From Burkholderiales bacterium (GTDB taxonomy: Bacteria > Pseudomonadota > Gammaproteobacteria > Burkholderiales > Burkholderiaceae_C): a DNA stretch of 55,355 nucleotides. The notes below the pieces were generated by a model, which was not told the DNA's origin, ran no database searches, and was given only the letters and a program-made list of their open reading frames with translations. Location: positions 1 through 55,355 of the forward strand of contig JAEKLF010000095.1 of the NCBI GenBank assembly GCA_019509985.1, in the 5' to 3' direction. The first letter of the stretch is position 1, and each line of letters starts with the position of its first letter. The position numbers and the translations under genes were made by a program. Below, one piece after another: positions 1 to 8,683 of the stretch.

Positions 1-1259
1 AGCGAGAAGCCGATGGTCGCGAACACCATGCCGGTGAAGCGCCGACCGGTCTGCCATTCGGAGTAGTCGGCCGCGTCGGCGTACATGGCCCACATGACGG
101 CGCAGGTGGGCGCATAGACGATGGCGCCGAGCACTTGCAGGCCCAGCATGCCCCACACGGCCGTCGGCGGCATCAGGTAGAGGCTGCAGGCCGTCAGCGT
201 CGACAGGCCGAAGCCGACGATGCCGATCGCGCGCTTGCCGAATCGCGCCGACAGGCCCATGGACAGCATGATGACGACGATGGTCGTGGCCGTGCCGGTC
301 ATGTTGATGATGCTGTTGAACACGTCGGCCACGTTGGAGTGGGCCAGGCTGTCGCGCGTGCCGTGCACGATGTAGCCCAGGCTGTCGGCCAGGCTGCCGG
401 TGCCCGCGGGATCGGGCGTCGTCAGGCCCAGGGTCTCGACGAAGTCGAACATCGAGGCCTTGTCGGCGTAGTGGTGGTAGTAGTTGTAGTGGGCGCCGCC
501 GCGCAGGGCCAGCAGCGCGAAATGGAAGACGGTGTAGAGCACCAGCGCGATCCACGGGCCGTTCTTCAGCAGGTCGGTGAAGTCCTGCGTCGGCGAACTC
601 CTGGTTTCGGCAATGGGCTTGATGCGTTCGCGTGTCGTCAGGAAGGTGACGAGGAAAAGCACCAGGCAGGCCACGGCCCAGATCGTCATCGTCATCTGCC
701 AGCCATGCGCGCGGTCATGCCCCTGCGCGAACTTGGCCACCAGCGGCAGCGTGAAGCCGCCGACGATGAACTGCGCGACGTTGACCGACACGAAGCGGAA
801 TGAGTTGAGCTTGGTGCGCTCGTTCAGGTCCGCCGTCATGACCCCGCCCAGCGCGGAGTAGGGCATGTTGTTCATCGAGTACAGCGTCATCAGCAGCGTG
901 TTGGTGATGCCCGCGTAGGCGATGACCATGCCGGTGCTCCAGCCCCAGGCCGGGTCGGGCGTCGTGTAGGCCAGCACCATGACGACGGCCCAGGGCGCGG
1001 CCGTCCACAAGACCCAGGGGCGGAACTTGCCCCAGCGCGTGTTCGTGCGGTCCGCCAGCACGCCCATGACGGGGTCGAAGACGGCGTCCCACAGGCGGGG
1101 CCACAGCAGGATGGCCGCGGCCGTGCTGGCACTGAGGCCGAACACGTCGGTGTAGAAGTTCAGCTGGAACAGCACCATGGACATGAAGACCAGGTTGGCA
1201 GCGGCGTCGCCGGCGCTGTAGCCGGCCTTCTCCAGGAATGACAGGGGTTGCTGGGCCAT
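1..1259 (-). CDS. GPH-family sugar:cation symporter (partial, C-terminus outside window)
   Basis: Inner-membrane secondary transporter that probably imports xylosides or xylo-oligosaccharides with a cation. I translated the minus strand from the ATG at 1259; the frame stays open to the window edge (419 codons), so the C-terminus is missing. It shows the glycoside-pentoside-hexuronide signatures: a loop GVLADRTNTRWGKFRPW at about residues 66-82 and SEWQTGRRFTG at about residue 400. The chain between is a series of hydrophobic helices, as expected for 12 membrane segments. It starts 48 bp after the GH43 xylosidase gene on the same strand, so the two are probably one operon. The substrate is inferred from that neighbour; a uronide or other pentoside is possible. 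Confidence 0.88.
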   Translation of the reverse strand, partial: MAQQPLSFLEKAGYSAGDAAANLVFMSMVLFQLNFYTDVFGLSASTAAAILLWPRLWDAVFDPVMGVLADRTNTRWGKFRPWVLWTAAPWAVVMVLAYTTPDPAWGWSTGMVIAYAGITNTLLMTLYSMNNMPYSALGGVMTADLNERTKLNSFRFVSVNVAQFIVGGFTLPLVAKFAQGHDRAHGWQMTMTIWAVACLVLFLVTFLTTRERIKPIAETRSSPTQDFTDLLKNGPWIALVLYTVFHFALLALRGGAHYNYYHHYADKASMFDFVETLGLTTPDPAGTGSLADSLGYIVHGTRDSLAHSNVADVFNSIINMTGTATTIVVIMLSMGLSARFGKRAIGIVGFGLSTLTACSLYLMPPTAVWGMLGLQVLGAIVYAPTCAVMWAMYADAADYSEWQTGRRFTGMVFATIGFS

Positions 1260-1307
1260 GGGTTTGTCTCGTGTCGTCGTTTTGGTGTGGCTGGCGGTCT
1301 GCGTCGC

Positions 1308-2984
1308 TCAGGCCTTCGGCTGGTAGCTGAAGTGGTCGAAGTCCGCGTGCCGGCGCGTGCCGGCCAGATCCTGACAGGCGATGCCGATGAAGTTGCCCGT
1401 GAAGCCAAAGCTGCTGGCGAAGCCGTTGACGAAGCGGGTCGCGAACTCGTCGCTGAGCATGGCTGTGTCCAGCGCGATGCCGATGGCCTGCCAGTCCTGG
1501 CCGTCCTGCCGGATGTGGAACTGGTAGGTGTCGTGGCTGAACTCGACGGCCAGATCCACCGGGCCCTCGGCCAGCGGCAGCGGCGCGCTGGCGGCACTGA
1601 GCGCACCATCGCGGTTGACGTGCAGGCAGGCGATGCGCTGGCCGTTGTCGGGGTCGCAGGTCACGTGCAGGTAGGCGTGGTTGCGGGTGTTGTAGTAGGC
1701 GACCAGGCCGGCCATCTGGTGGAAGTTCTCGGGCGCGAAGTCCAGGCGTGTCTCGACGCGGCAGTCGAAGTGCTGCTGGCGGCGTGCGACGAGGCTCTGG
1801 TCGAACAGGCTCATCAGCGACTCGCGGCCCGTCAGCCGCAGGTGGCCGGGGCGTGCGGTGAGGGAGGCCCAGCTCTCGTCGAAGGGCTTGCGCAGCGAGT
1901 TCAGGTGGCCGTTGAAGGTGGCCGAGTCGAAGTCGTCACGTGCCGGCTCCGCGGGGAAGGGGTGGGGCGGCAGGTCGGGTGCGGCCACGTTCAGGCTGGG
2001 CTGCTGGCCCGCCTGACCATTCGCGCCGACCACCTCGGGCCAGTCGTCGTCGCGCCACTGGATGCGCTGCAGCGCCGTCTCGCGGCCCAGCGGGCAGTGC
2101 AGGCCGGCATAGCCGTCCTCGGGCGCATTGGCGTCGGCGTTGGGGCCGCTCCATTCCAGCGGTCGGCCGCACAGGTGGGCCATGAACCATTCACCGCTGG
2201 CGGTCTCGACCAGGCTGGCATGGCCGGAGCGCTGCAGGCCGTCGGTGCGCTTTTGCCAGGCGGTCAGCAGCGGGTTGCCCGGCAGCGTCTCGTAGGGGCC
2301 GTCGATGCTGCGCGAGCGGGCCAGCGTGACGGCATGCTCGTAGAAGGTGCCGCCCTCGGCCGTCAGCAGGTAGTACCAGCTGTTGCGGCGGTACAGGTGC
2401 GGGCCTTCGACGACGCCCAGTTCGGTGCCGGCGTAGATGTTCTTCACCGGGCCGACGAGGCGCTGCGCCGCGCGGTCGTACTCCTGCAGCAGGATGCCGT
2501 TGAAGTGGTGCTTGCCCGGCGTGTGGATCCACTGCTGGTTGACGAGCCACGTTTTTCCAGTGCCAGTGCCGTCCTCGTCGTGGAACAGGCTGGGGTCGAA
2601 GCCCGAGCTGTTCAGGTAGATGGGCTCGCTCCAGGGGCCGTCGATGCCGGGCGCGGTGATGAGGTAGTTGTGTGTGTCCTTGAACGCGCCAGCGGTGGAG
2701 CGAACGTCCGTGTAGATGAGCCAGAACTGGCCGTGCGCGTAGCTCAGGCAGGGCGCCCAGACGCCGGCGGAGTCGGGGTGGCCGGTCAGGTCGAGCTGGC
2801 TCGTGCGCGTGACGGCATAGCCCTGGTGGCGCCAGTGGACGAGGTCGCGCGAATGGTGGATGCGCACGCCTGGCCACCACTCGAAGGTGGAGGTGGCGAT
2901 GTAGTAGTCGTCGCCCCCCTCACCTGGAACGCGGCAGATGGACGGATCGGCATGGAAGCCCGGCAGGATGGGATTGGCAATCAT
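1308..2984 (-). CDS. GH43 beta-xylosidase / alpha-L-arabinofuranosidase
   Basis: Glycoside hydrolase of family 43 that releases xylose (or arabinose) from xylo-oligosaccharides. I chose the ATG at 2984, giving 558 aa, because family members begin M-I-x-N-P-I-L-P-G-F; an ATG at 3011 would add nine residues and neither has a good ribosome binding site. The five-bladed propeller carries the expected triad: Asp13 in GFHADPS (base), Asp130 in GFDPSLF (pKa modulator) and Glu193 in VVEGPHL (acid). The C-terminal half is a beta-sandwich as in XynB-type enzymes. There is no signal peptide, so it is probably cytoplasmic and acts on imported oligosaccharides. It is followed by the GPH symporter gene, and an operator-like motif lies upstream at 3218. 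Confidence 0.93.
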   Translation of the reverse strand: MIANPILPGFHADPSICRVPGEGGDDYYIATSTFEWWPGVRIHHSRDLVHWRHQGYAVTRTSQLDLTGHPDSAGVWAPCLSYAHGQFWLIYTDVRSTAGAFKDTHNYLITAPGIDGPWSEPIYLNSSGFDPSLFHDEDGTGTGKTWLVNQQWIHTPGKHHFNGILLQEYDRAAQRLVGPVKNIYAGTELGVVEGPHLYRRNSWYYLLTAEGGTFYEHAVTLARSRSIDGPYETLPGNPLLTAWQKRTDGLQRSGHASLVETASGEWFMAHLCGRPLEWSGPNADANAPEDGYAGLHCPLGRETALQRIQWRDDDWPEVVGANGQAGQQPSLNVAAPDLPPHPFPAEPARDDFDSATFNGHLNSLRKPFDESWASLTARPGHLRLTGRESLMSLFDQSLVARRQQHFDCRVETRLDFAPENFHQMAGLVAYYNTRNHAYLHVTCDPDNGQRIACLHVNRDGALSAASAPLPLAEGPVDLAVEFSHDTYQFHIRQDGQDWQAIGIALDTAMLSDEFATRFVNGFASSFGFTGNFIGIACQDLAGTRRHADFDHFSYQPKA

Positions 2985-3217
2985 CGTGGGAGGGTGGCGT
3001 TCAGGCGCCATGTTGAGGGCGCGTCTCGGTGGGCTGGTGAAGCAGGGTTGTGGGTGTCCGGTGCCAAGGGCCGCTGCAGGCTGGGCTTCAGCACCGAAAG
3101 CGCATGGCGGTCGACGTCGTGGATCGTCGTCGCCGCAAACGGCAGGGCGCAGATGAACCCGCGCTGAAGGCTCGCCGCGGCGGCACTTTGCCCATTACGC
3201 AGCCTGAGGAGCGGAAT

Positions 3218-3231
3218 TGGTAGCGCTAGCG
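3218..3231. promoter_or_regulatory. XylR/LacI-type operator candidate, GH43-symporter operon
   Basis: The sequence TGGTAGCGCTAGCG contains the palindrome TAGCGCTA and matches the motif found in front of four other transcription units in this locus. It lies about 230 bp before the GH43 start on the minus strand. Confidence 0.6.
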
Positions 3232-3360
3232 GTGGCATCTCGGGTAAACCCCTGCCGCTGCTGCGGCATCTCAGGTGTTCCGGACGCGTTCATGTTCAAG
3301 GTCTTGTCTCCGTGGCAGCGCCCTCTGCGGCACTTCTTTCTGGCATGCTGGCGGGCGTAA

Positions 3361-3374
3361 ATGTAGCGCTACCA
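3361..3374. promoter_or_regulatory. XylR/LacI-type operator candidate, GH67 gene
   Basis: The sequence ATGTAGCGCTACCA contains AGCGCTACC, about 50 bp before the GH67 start. Its core resembles the TGGTAGCGCTAACA-like site reported for Caulobacter XylR. Confidence 0.65.
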
Positions 3375-3423
3375 TTCGGAGTCGCGCAAGCCTGGGATTT
3401 CGCGGATGAGGCGAGGAGAGCGG

Positions 3424-5535
3424 ATGAGGACGATGGGCAGATGGCTGGTGATGCTGGTGCTGGCGTTGCTGCCGGCCTGGGCTGCGGCCGAGGACGGCGC
3501 CGAGCTGTGGCTGCGCTACCGGCCGCTGTCGCAGGCGGCCCGGTCGCAGCTGCAGCGCAGGGCGGCCGCCATCGTGGCGCCGGCGCCCGCATCGCCCACC
3601 GTGCTGGCGGCCGTGGCCGAGCTGCAGCGCGGCGTGGCGGGTCTGGCGGGGCGCGAGCCCGCGCTGTCGCAGAAGATCGCGTCGGGCGCGCTGCTGCTGG
3701 CGACGCCGGCCTCGCGGCCCGAGCTGGGTCCGCAGCTGCAAGAGCTGGGCGCTGAAGGCTGGCTGCTGCGCAGTACGCGGCTGCAGGGCAGGGAGGTGAC
3801 GCTGATCGCGGCCAACACCGACATCGGCCTGCTCTACGGCAGCTTCGCCTGGCTGCGCGCCGCGCAGACGGGTGCCGACCTGGCTCGGCTGGACCTGCAC
3901 TCGGCACCCAGGATCGCGCTGCGCCTGCTCAACCACTGGGACAACCTGGACCGCACGGTGGAACGCGGCTATGCCGGCCAGTCGCTGTGGGACTGGTGGA
4001 AGCTGCCCGACATCCGCGATGCGCGCTACGTCGACTACGCGCGCGCCAACGCATCGTTGGGGCTGAACGGCACGGTGCTGAACAACGTCAACGCCAAGGC
4101 CGAATCGCTGACCGCGCCCTTCCTCGCCAAGGCCGCGGCGCTGGCCGATGTGTTCCGGCCCTGGGGCATCAAGGTCTGGTTGTCGGCGCGCTTTTCTGCG
4201 CCCGTCGAGCTGGGCGGACTGAAGACGGCCGATCCACTGGATCCGGCCGTGCGCGCCTGGTGGCGGGCCAAGGCGGATGAGATCTACCGCGTGATCCCCG
4301 ACTTCGGCGGCTTCCTCGTCAAGGCCAATTCCGAGGGCCAGCCCGGGCCGCAGGACTACGGCCGCAGCCATGCCGACGGCGCCAACATGCTGGCCGACGC
4401 CGTCGCGCCTCACGGCGGCGCCGTGCTGTGGCGGGCCTTCGTCTACGCGCACGAGAACGTGGACGACCGCGCCAAGCAGGCGTTCGCCGAATTCCAGCCG
4501 CTGGACGGCCAGTTCGCCGCCAACGTCATCGTGCAGGTCAAGAACGGACCCATCGACTTCCAGCCGCGCGAGCCCTTCCATCCGCTGTTCGGCGCGATGC
4601 CGAAAACGCCGCTGGCGCTGGAGCTGCAGATCACCAAGGAGTACCTCGGCTTCTCGACGCATCTCGCCTACCTCGGCCCGCTGTTCGAGGAGGTGCTGCA
4701 GGCCGACACCGGGCGTGCGGGCACGGTCGCCCGCAGCGTGCGCGCCATCGCCGGTGTGGCCAACATCGGCACGGACCGCAACTGGTGCGGCTCGCAATTC
4801 GACCAGGCCAACTGGTACGCCTTCGGCCGCATGGCCTGGGATCCGGACCTGGGCGCGCGTGCCGTCGCGCAGGACTGGGCGGCGCAGACCTTCACGACGC
4901 GCCCAGCCGCGCGTGACGCCATCGTCGAACTGATGCTGATGTCACGCGAGGCCGTCGTCGACTACATGACGCCGCTGGGCCTGCACCACCTGATGGGCAC
5001 TGGCCATCACCACGGCCCCGCGCCCTGGGTCGACAACCTGGAGCGTCCCGACTGGAATCCGACCTACTACCACCGCGCCGACCGCGGCGGCATCGGCTTC
5101 GACCGTTCGCCCACGGGCAGCAATGCCGTCGCCCAGTACGCACCGCCACTCGCCCGGCTTTGGGCGGACCCGCGAACGACGCCCTCCGAGCTGCTGTTGT
5201 GGTTCCACCACCTGCCCTGGAACTACGCCATGCCGTCGGGCCGCACGCTGTGGGCGGAGCTGATCGCCCACTACGACCGCGGCGTGGCAGCGGTGGCCGA
5301 CATGCGCCGGCGCTGGGCCATGCTGCAGCCCGATGTCGACGCGGCTCGCCATGCGGAGGTGGCCGCGTATCTCGCCGTGCAGGAGCGCGAGGCACGCTGG
5401 TGGCGCGATGCTTGCATCGCCTATTTCCAGTCCGTGTCGGGCCTGCCGCTACCCGAGGGTGTGCGGCCGCCCGAACACGAGCTGAGCTTTTACAAGGCCT
5501 TGCGCTTTGGCTTTGCACCAGGCCGCGGCGGTTGA
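3424..5535 (+). CDS. aguA: GH67 alpha-glucuronidase, secreted
   Basis: Removes 4-O-methyl-glucuronic acid (or glucuronic acid) side groups from xylo-oligosaccharides. The ATG at 3424 has AGGAG five bases upstream and begins a signal peptide (MRTMGRWLVMLVLALLPAWA followed by A-A-E-D); an ATG at 3406 is in frame but has no such site. The product has 703 aa, normal for GH67. Catalytic signatures are KANSEGQPGP (acid Glu304) and KNGPIDFQPREPFHP (Asp378 and Glu383), matching the Glu292/Asp365/Glu393 set of Cellvibrio GlcA67A. The signal peptide suggests periplasmic or surface action, before uptake by the inner-membrane symporter. The released glucuronate feeds the udh operon just downstream. Confidence 0.95.
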   Translation: MRTMGRWLVMLVLALLPAWAAAEDGAELWLRYRPLSQAARSQLQRRAAAIVAPAPASPTVLAAVAELQRGVAGLAGREPALSQKIASGALLLATPASRPELGPQLQELGAEGWLLRSTRLQGREVTLIAANTDIGLLYGSFAWLRAAQTGADLARLDLHSAPRIALRLLNHWDNLDRTVERGYAGQSLWDWWKLPDIRDARYVDYARANASLGLNGTVLNNVNAKAESLTAPFLAKAAALADVFRPWGIKVWLSARFSAPVELGGLKTADPLDPAVRAWWRAKADEIYRVIPDFGGFLVKANSEGQPGPQDYGRSHADGANMLADAVAPHGGAVLWRAFVYAHENVDDRAKQAFAEFQPLDGQFAANVIVQVKNGPIDFQPREPFHPLFGAMPKTPLALELQITKEYLGFSTHLAYLGPLFEEVLQADTGRAGTVARSVRAIAGVANIGTDRNWCGSQFDQANWYAFGRMAWDPDLGARAVAQDWAAQTFTTRPAARDAIVELMLMSREAVVDYMTPLGLHHLMGTGHHHGPAPWVDNLERPDWNPTYYHRADRGGIGFDRSPTGSNAVAQYAPPLARLWADPRTTPSELLLWFHHLPWNYAMPSGRTLWAELIAHYDRGVAAVADMRRRWAMLQPDVDAARHAEVAAYLAVQEREARWWRDACIAYFQSVSGLPLPEGVRPPEHELSFYKALRFGFAPGRGG

Positions 5536-5635
5536 CCATGGAAGATCGCGCAACCATGACCTTGATAGAGAATCACAGCCTCAGCCCGACAGCGTCTGCC
5601 TGGCTGCCAAGAACAATGAACACTCGAGGTGCAGA

Positions 5636-6748
5636 TTGAAGCCAAACGTGCGTCAGGGGCGTAGCACCAAGGTCGCCACCATTGCCGACGTGGCCAGTCT
5701 GGCCGGCGTGTCGCCAATGACGGTGTCGCGCGTCGTCAATGGCGAGCTCAACGTGCGGCCGGGCACGCGCGAGAAGGTGCAGGCCGCCATTGCGCAATTG
5801 AACTACCTGCCCAACCAGGCCGCCCGCCACCTCGCCGGCTCGGAACCCATCCGCATCGGCATGCTCTACATCGACCCGACCGCGGGTTACCTGAACGAGT
5901 TCCTCATCGGCCTGCTGAACAAGGCCAGCATGCGCCATGTGCAGCTCATCGTGCAGCGCGGCGAGGCCGCGCGCGAGGGCGAGGAAAAGCCGGTGGCCGA
6001 GATGATCGCCAACGGCATCGACGGCCTCATCCTGCCGCCGCCCTTCTGCGATTCGCAGATCCTGCTGAAGCTGGTGGCCGACACCGACACGCCGGCCGTC
6101 GTCGTCTCCAGCGGCGCGCCGCCCGAAGCCGTCTGTGCCGTGGGCATCGACGACTACCACGCCGCCTACGAGATGACGCGCCACCTGCTGGCGCTGGGCC
6201 ATCACCGCCTGGGCTTCATCATCGGCGACCCCTACCAGAGCAGCAGCGCACGCCGCCTCGCCGGCTTCCATGCCGCGATGAACGACGCCGGCCTCAACAT
6301 CGAGGAGGAAGAGGTCGTCGCGCAGGGCATGTTCACCTACCGCTCGGGCCTGGACGCGGCCGAGACACTGCTGTCGCAGGAGCGCCGGCCGACGGCCATC
6401 TTCGCCAGCAACGACGACATGGCTGCGGCCACCGTCGCTATCGCCCACCGCCTGGGTCTGGACGTGCCGAGCGACCTGACCGTGGTGGGCTTCGACGATG
6501 CGCCGCTGGCGACGACCATCTGGCCCGAGCTGACCACCGTGCGCCAGCCCATCATGGATATGGCCGGTGCGGCGGTGGACTTGCTGGTGCGCCACATCCG
6601 CGCGCGGCGCGGCGGCGAGCCCCTGCCTTGCGAGCACCAGTTGATGGACTTCGAGCTGATCCGCCGCCAGTCCGACGCCGCGCCGCGCCTGCGTCCGCCG
6701 CTGAAACGGAGCTCCTCGTCCAAGGAGGACCTTGGCCGATCTTCCTAG
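5636..6748 (+). CDS. LacI-family transcriptional regulator (candidate XylR/uronate regulator)
   Basis: DNA-binding repressor with an N-terminal LacI helix-turn-helix (VATIADVASLAGVSPMTVSR, residues 13-32) and a periplasmic-binding-like ligand domain. No ATG lies between the GH67 stop and the HTH in this frame except at 5507, inside GH67. I therefore place the start at TTG 5636, which has GAGGTG at 5626-5631; a GTG at 5648 is the alternative. The product has 370 aa, with a Ser/Lys-rich tail after the effector domain. It sits between GH67 and the glucuronate-oxidation operon, so it is the best candidate for the protein that binds the AGCGCTACC sites. The effector could be xylose, a xylo-oligosaccharide or a uronate. 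Confidence 0.9.
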   Translation: MKPNVRQGRSTKVATIADVASLAGVSPMTVSRVVNGELNVRPGTREKVQAAIAQLNYLPNQAARHLAGSEPIRIGMLYIDPTAGYLNEFLIGLLNKASMRHVQLIVQRGEAAREGEEKPVAEMIANGIDGLILPPPFCDSQILLKLVADTDTPAVVVSSGAPPEAVCAVGIDDYHAAYEMTRHLLALGHHRLGFIIGDPYQSSSARRLAGFHAAMNDAGLNIEEEEVVAQGMFTYRSGLDAAETLLSQERRPTAIFASNDDMAAATVAIAHRLGLDVPSDLTVVGFDDAPLATTIWPELTTVRQPIMDMAGAAVDLLVRHIRARRGGEPLPCEHQLMDFELIRRQSDAAPRLRPPLKRSSSSKEDLGRSS

Positions 6749-6845
6749 GGGAGGGCGGTGCTGTGGCCGGTGACCGGCAAGCACGTCGCCCAAGGCAGGC
6801 CGGCCTGGAAACAGCCCGGGCGCTCGGCCCGCGGTCGTACGCGAA

Positions 6846-7706
6846 ATGGATAGTTGTGAAATGAACGAACTTACCGCCATGCGCTTCAAGCGCCTGTTGT
6901 TGACCGGCGCTGCCGGCACCCTGGGCCGCATGTTGCGGCCGCGCATGAAACGCTATTGCGACACGTTGCGCGTGTCGGACCTCGCCGCCATGGACCCGGC
7001 CGGCGACGGGGAGGAAGTTGTCGTCGCGCCGCTGGAAGATGAGGCCGCGATGTACGCGCTGCTCGACGGCGTGGACGCCGTGCTGCACTTCGGTGGCGTC
7101 TCCATCGAGAAGCCCTTCAGCACGGTGCTGCCGGCCAACATCGTTGGCGCCTACAACCTCTACGAAGCCGCGCGCCGCCGGAACACCCGGCGCATCATCT
7201 TCGCCAGTTCCAACCATGTGACCGGCTTCTACGGCCAGGGCGAGACCATCAAGGCCAACGTCGTGCCGCGGCCGGACAGCTACTACGGCCTGTCCAAGGC
7301 CTTTGGCGAGAGCCTGGCCCAGTTCTATTTCGACCGTCACGGCCTGGAGACGGTGTCCCTGCGCATCGGCTCCTGCCTGCCCGAGCCGGTCGACCGGCGC
7401 CAGTTGTCCAGCTGGCTCAGCCATGACGACATGGAGCGCCTGCTCGTCGCCGCGTTGACCGCGCCCGTCGTCGGCCACAGCATCGTCTACGGCGCCAGCG
7501 ACAACCGCACGACCTGGTGGGACAACTCGCAGGGCAACCACGTCGGCTACCGCCCGCAGGACAGCTCGGAGCCCTGGCGTGCGGCGGTCGAGGCGCGGCA
7601 GGGCCCTGTCGATCCGACCCGTCCCGAAGTGCGCTACCAGGGCGGCGGCTTCGTTGTGCTGGGCCCGTTCGCCTTTGCCGGCCAACCCGGTGCGGAGGGC
7701 GCATGA
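6846..7706 (+). CDS. udh: Uronate dehydrogenase (NAD+), SDR family
   Basis: Oxidises D-glucuronate (and galacturonate) at C1 to the aldaro-lactone with NAD+, the first step of the oxidative uronate pathway. The Rossmann motif TGAAGTLG is at residues 20-27 and the catalytic pair Y147/K151 lies in SYYGLSK. FASSNHVTGFY and RPDSYYG are typical of Udh. The protein has 286 aa from the ATG at 6846. In-frame ATGs at 6861 and 6879 are possible, and none has a clear ribosome binding site; the fold begins only at about residue 14, so the shorter forms are plausible. Its stop overlaps the next start (ATGA), showing translational coupling to the lactonase. Confidence 0.92.
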   Translation: MDSCEMNELTAMRFKRLLLTGAAGTLGRMLRPRMKRYCDTLRVSDLAAMDPAGDGEEVVVAPLEDEAAMYALLDGVDAVLHFGGVSIEKPFSTVLPANIVGAYNLYEAARRRNTRRIIFASSNHVTGFYGQGETIKANVVPRPDSYYGLSKAFGESLAQFYFDRHGLETVSLRIGSCLPEPVDRRQLSSWLSHDDMERLLVAALTAPVVGHSIVYGASDNRTTWWDNSQGNHVGYRPQDSSEPWRAAVEARQGPVDPTRPEVRYQGGGFVVLGPFAFAGQPGAEGA

Positions 7707-8683
7707 GCATCGAGCGCGGTCCCTGCATCCCCTTCACGCCGGCCTCGCGCCTGCCCGACGCGGCCTTCGAGATCCTGGCGCCCGAAGGCCGCGAGCTGCG
7801 CCTGTTCTCGGCCTGCGTCGAGCAACTGGCCACCGGCCTGCAATGGGCCGAAGGCCCGGTCTGGTTCGGCGACGGACGCTACCTGCTCGTCTCCGACATC
7901 CCCAACGATCGCATCCTGCGCTGGGACGATTGCAGCGCTACGGTCAGCGAGTTCCGCCGGCCGAGCGGCAATGCCAATGGCCTGGCGCGCGACCTGCAAG
8001 GCCGGTTGCTGGCCTGCGAGCACCTGGGCCGGCGCGTCACGCGCACCGAGCATGACGGCCGCGTGACGGTGCTGGCCGACCGGTTCGGCGGCAAGCCGCT
8101 GAACTCGCCCAACGACATCACCTGCGCGGCCGACGGGGCCGTCTGGTTCACCGACCCCGACTTCGGCATATCGGGCGACTGGGAGGGCGCGCCGGCTGCG
8201 GCCGAGCAGCCACACGGCGTCTACCGCGTCGACCCGCGAACGGGCGAGTTGCAGCGCGTGCTGGACGATCTGGCCGGCCCCAACGGCCTGGCCTTCACGC
8301 CCGATGGCAGCCGACTGCTCGTCGTCGAGAGCCGCGCCCAGCCGCATCGCCTGATCTGGTCCTACGCCGTCGACGGCGCGAACCTGAGCGACAAGCGCCT
8401 GCTGATCGACGCCGCCGGCCATGGCGCGCTGGACGGCATCGCCGTCGACACGGCGGGCCGCATCTGGTGCGGCTTCGGCGCCAATGGTCAACCGGACGCG
8501 GACGCGCAGGCGCTCGACGGCGTGCTTGTCTTTGGCGCCGATGGCCAGCCGCTCGCGCACATCCACCTGCCAGAGCGCTGCGCCAACCTGTGTTTCGGCG
8601 GTGCCAAGGGCAATCGCCTCTTCATGGCCAGCAGCCATTCGCTGTACGCCCTCTACGTCAACGCGCGCGGGCTGGTCCGCTGA
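7703..8683 (+). CDS. SMP-30/gluconolactonase-family aldaro-lactonase
   Basis: Calcium- or zinc-dependent six-bladed propeller lactonase. Next to uronate dehydrogenase it should hydrolyse glucaro- or galactaro-lactone to the aldarate, the role described for UxuL-type SMP-30 proteins. I start it at ATG 7703, which overlaps the udh stop (ATGA) and has GGAGGG just upstream; it has 326 aa. Metal-ligand motifs are visible in family order: WAEGPVWF (Glu), NSPNDI (Asn), GPNGLAF (Asn) and DGIAVDTAG (Asp). There is no signal peptide, consistent with a cytoplasmic step. A plain gluconolactonase role is the alternative. Confidence 0.88.
   Translation: MSIERGPCIPFTPASRLPDAAFEILAPEGRELRLFSACVEQLATGLQWAEGPVWFGDGRYLLVSDIPNDRILRWDDCSATVSEFRRPSGNANGLARDLQGRLLACEHLGRRVTRTEHDGRVTVLADRFGGKPLNSPNDITCAADGAVWFTDPDFGISGDWEGAPAAAEQPHGVYRVDPRTGELQRVLDDLAGPNGLAFTPDGSRLLVVESRAQPHRLIWSYAVDGANLSDKRLLIDAAGHGALDGIAVDTAGRIWCGFGANGQPDADAQALDGVLVFGADGQPLAHIHLPERCANLCFGGAKGNRLFMASSHSLYALYVNARGLVR

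Larger units (their letters stand above)
2985..3423. other. Divergent control region between GH43 and GH67 genes
   Basis: This 439-bp stretch separates two divergently transcribed xylan genes. It holds two copies of the AGCGCTACC-type operator motif (3218-3231 and 3361-3374), one near each side. I see no convincing gene in it; the open frames crossing it are compositionally poor. A ribosome binding site AGGAG at 3414-3418 sets the GH67 start. Confidence 0.6.

Noticed and set aside
3343..3358. Sigma-54-like GGCATGCTGGCGGG upstream of GH67
   Set aside because: The second element is not GC at the required 10-bp spacing.
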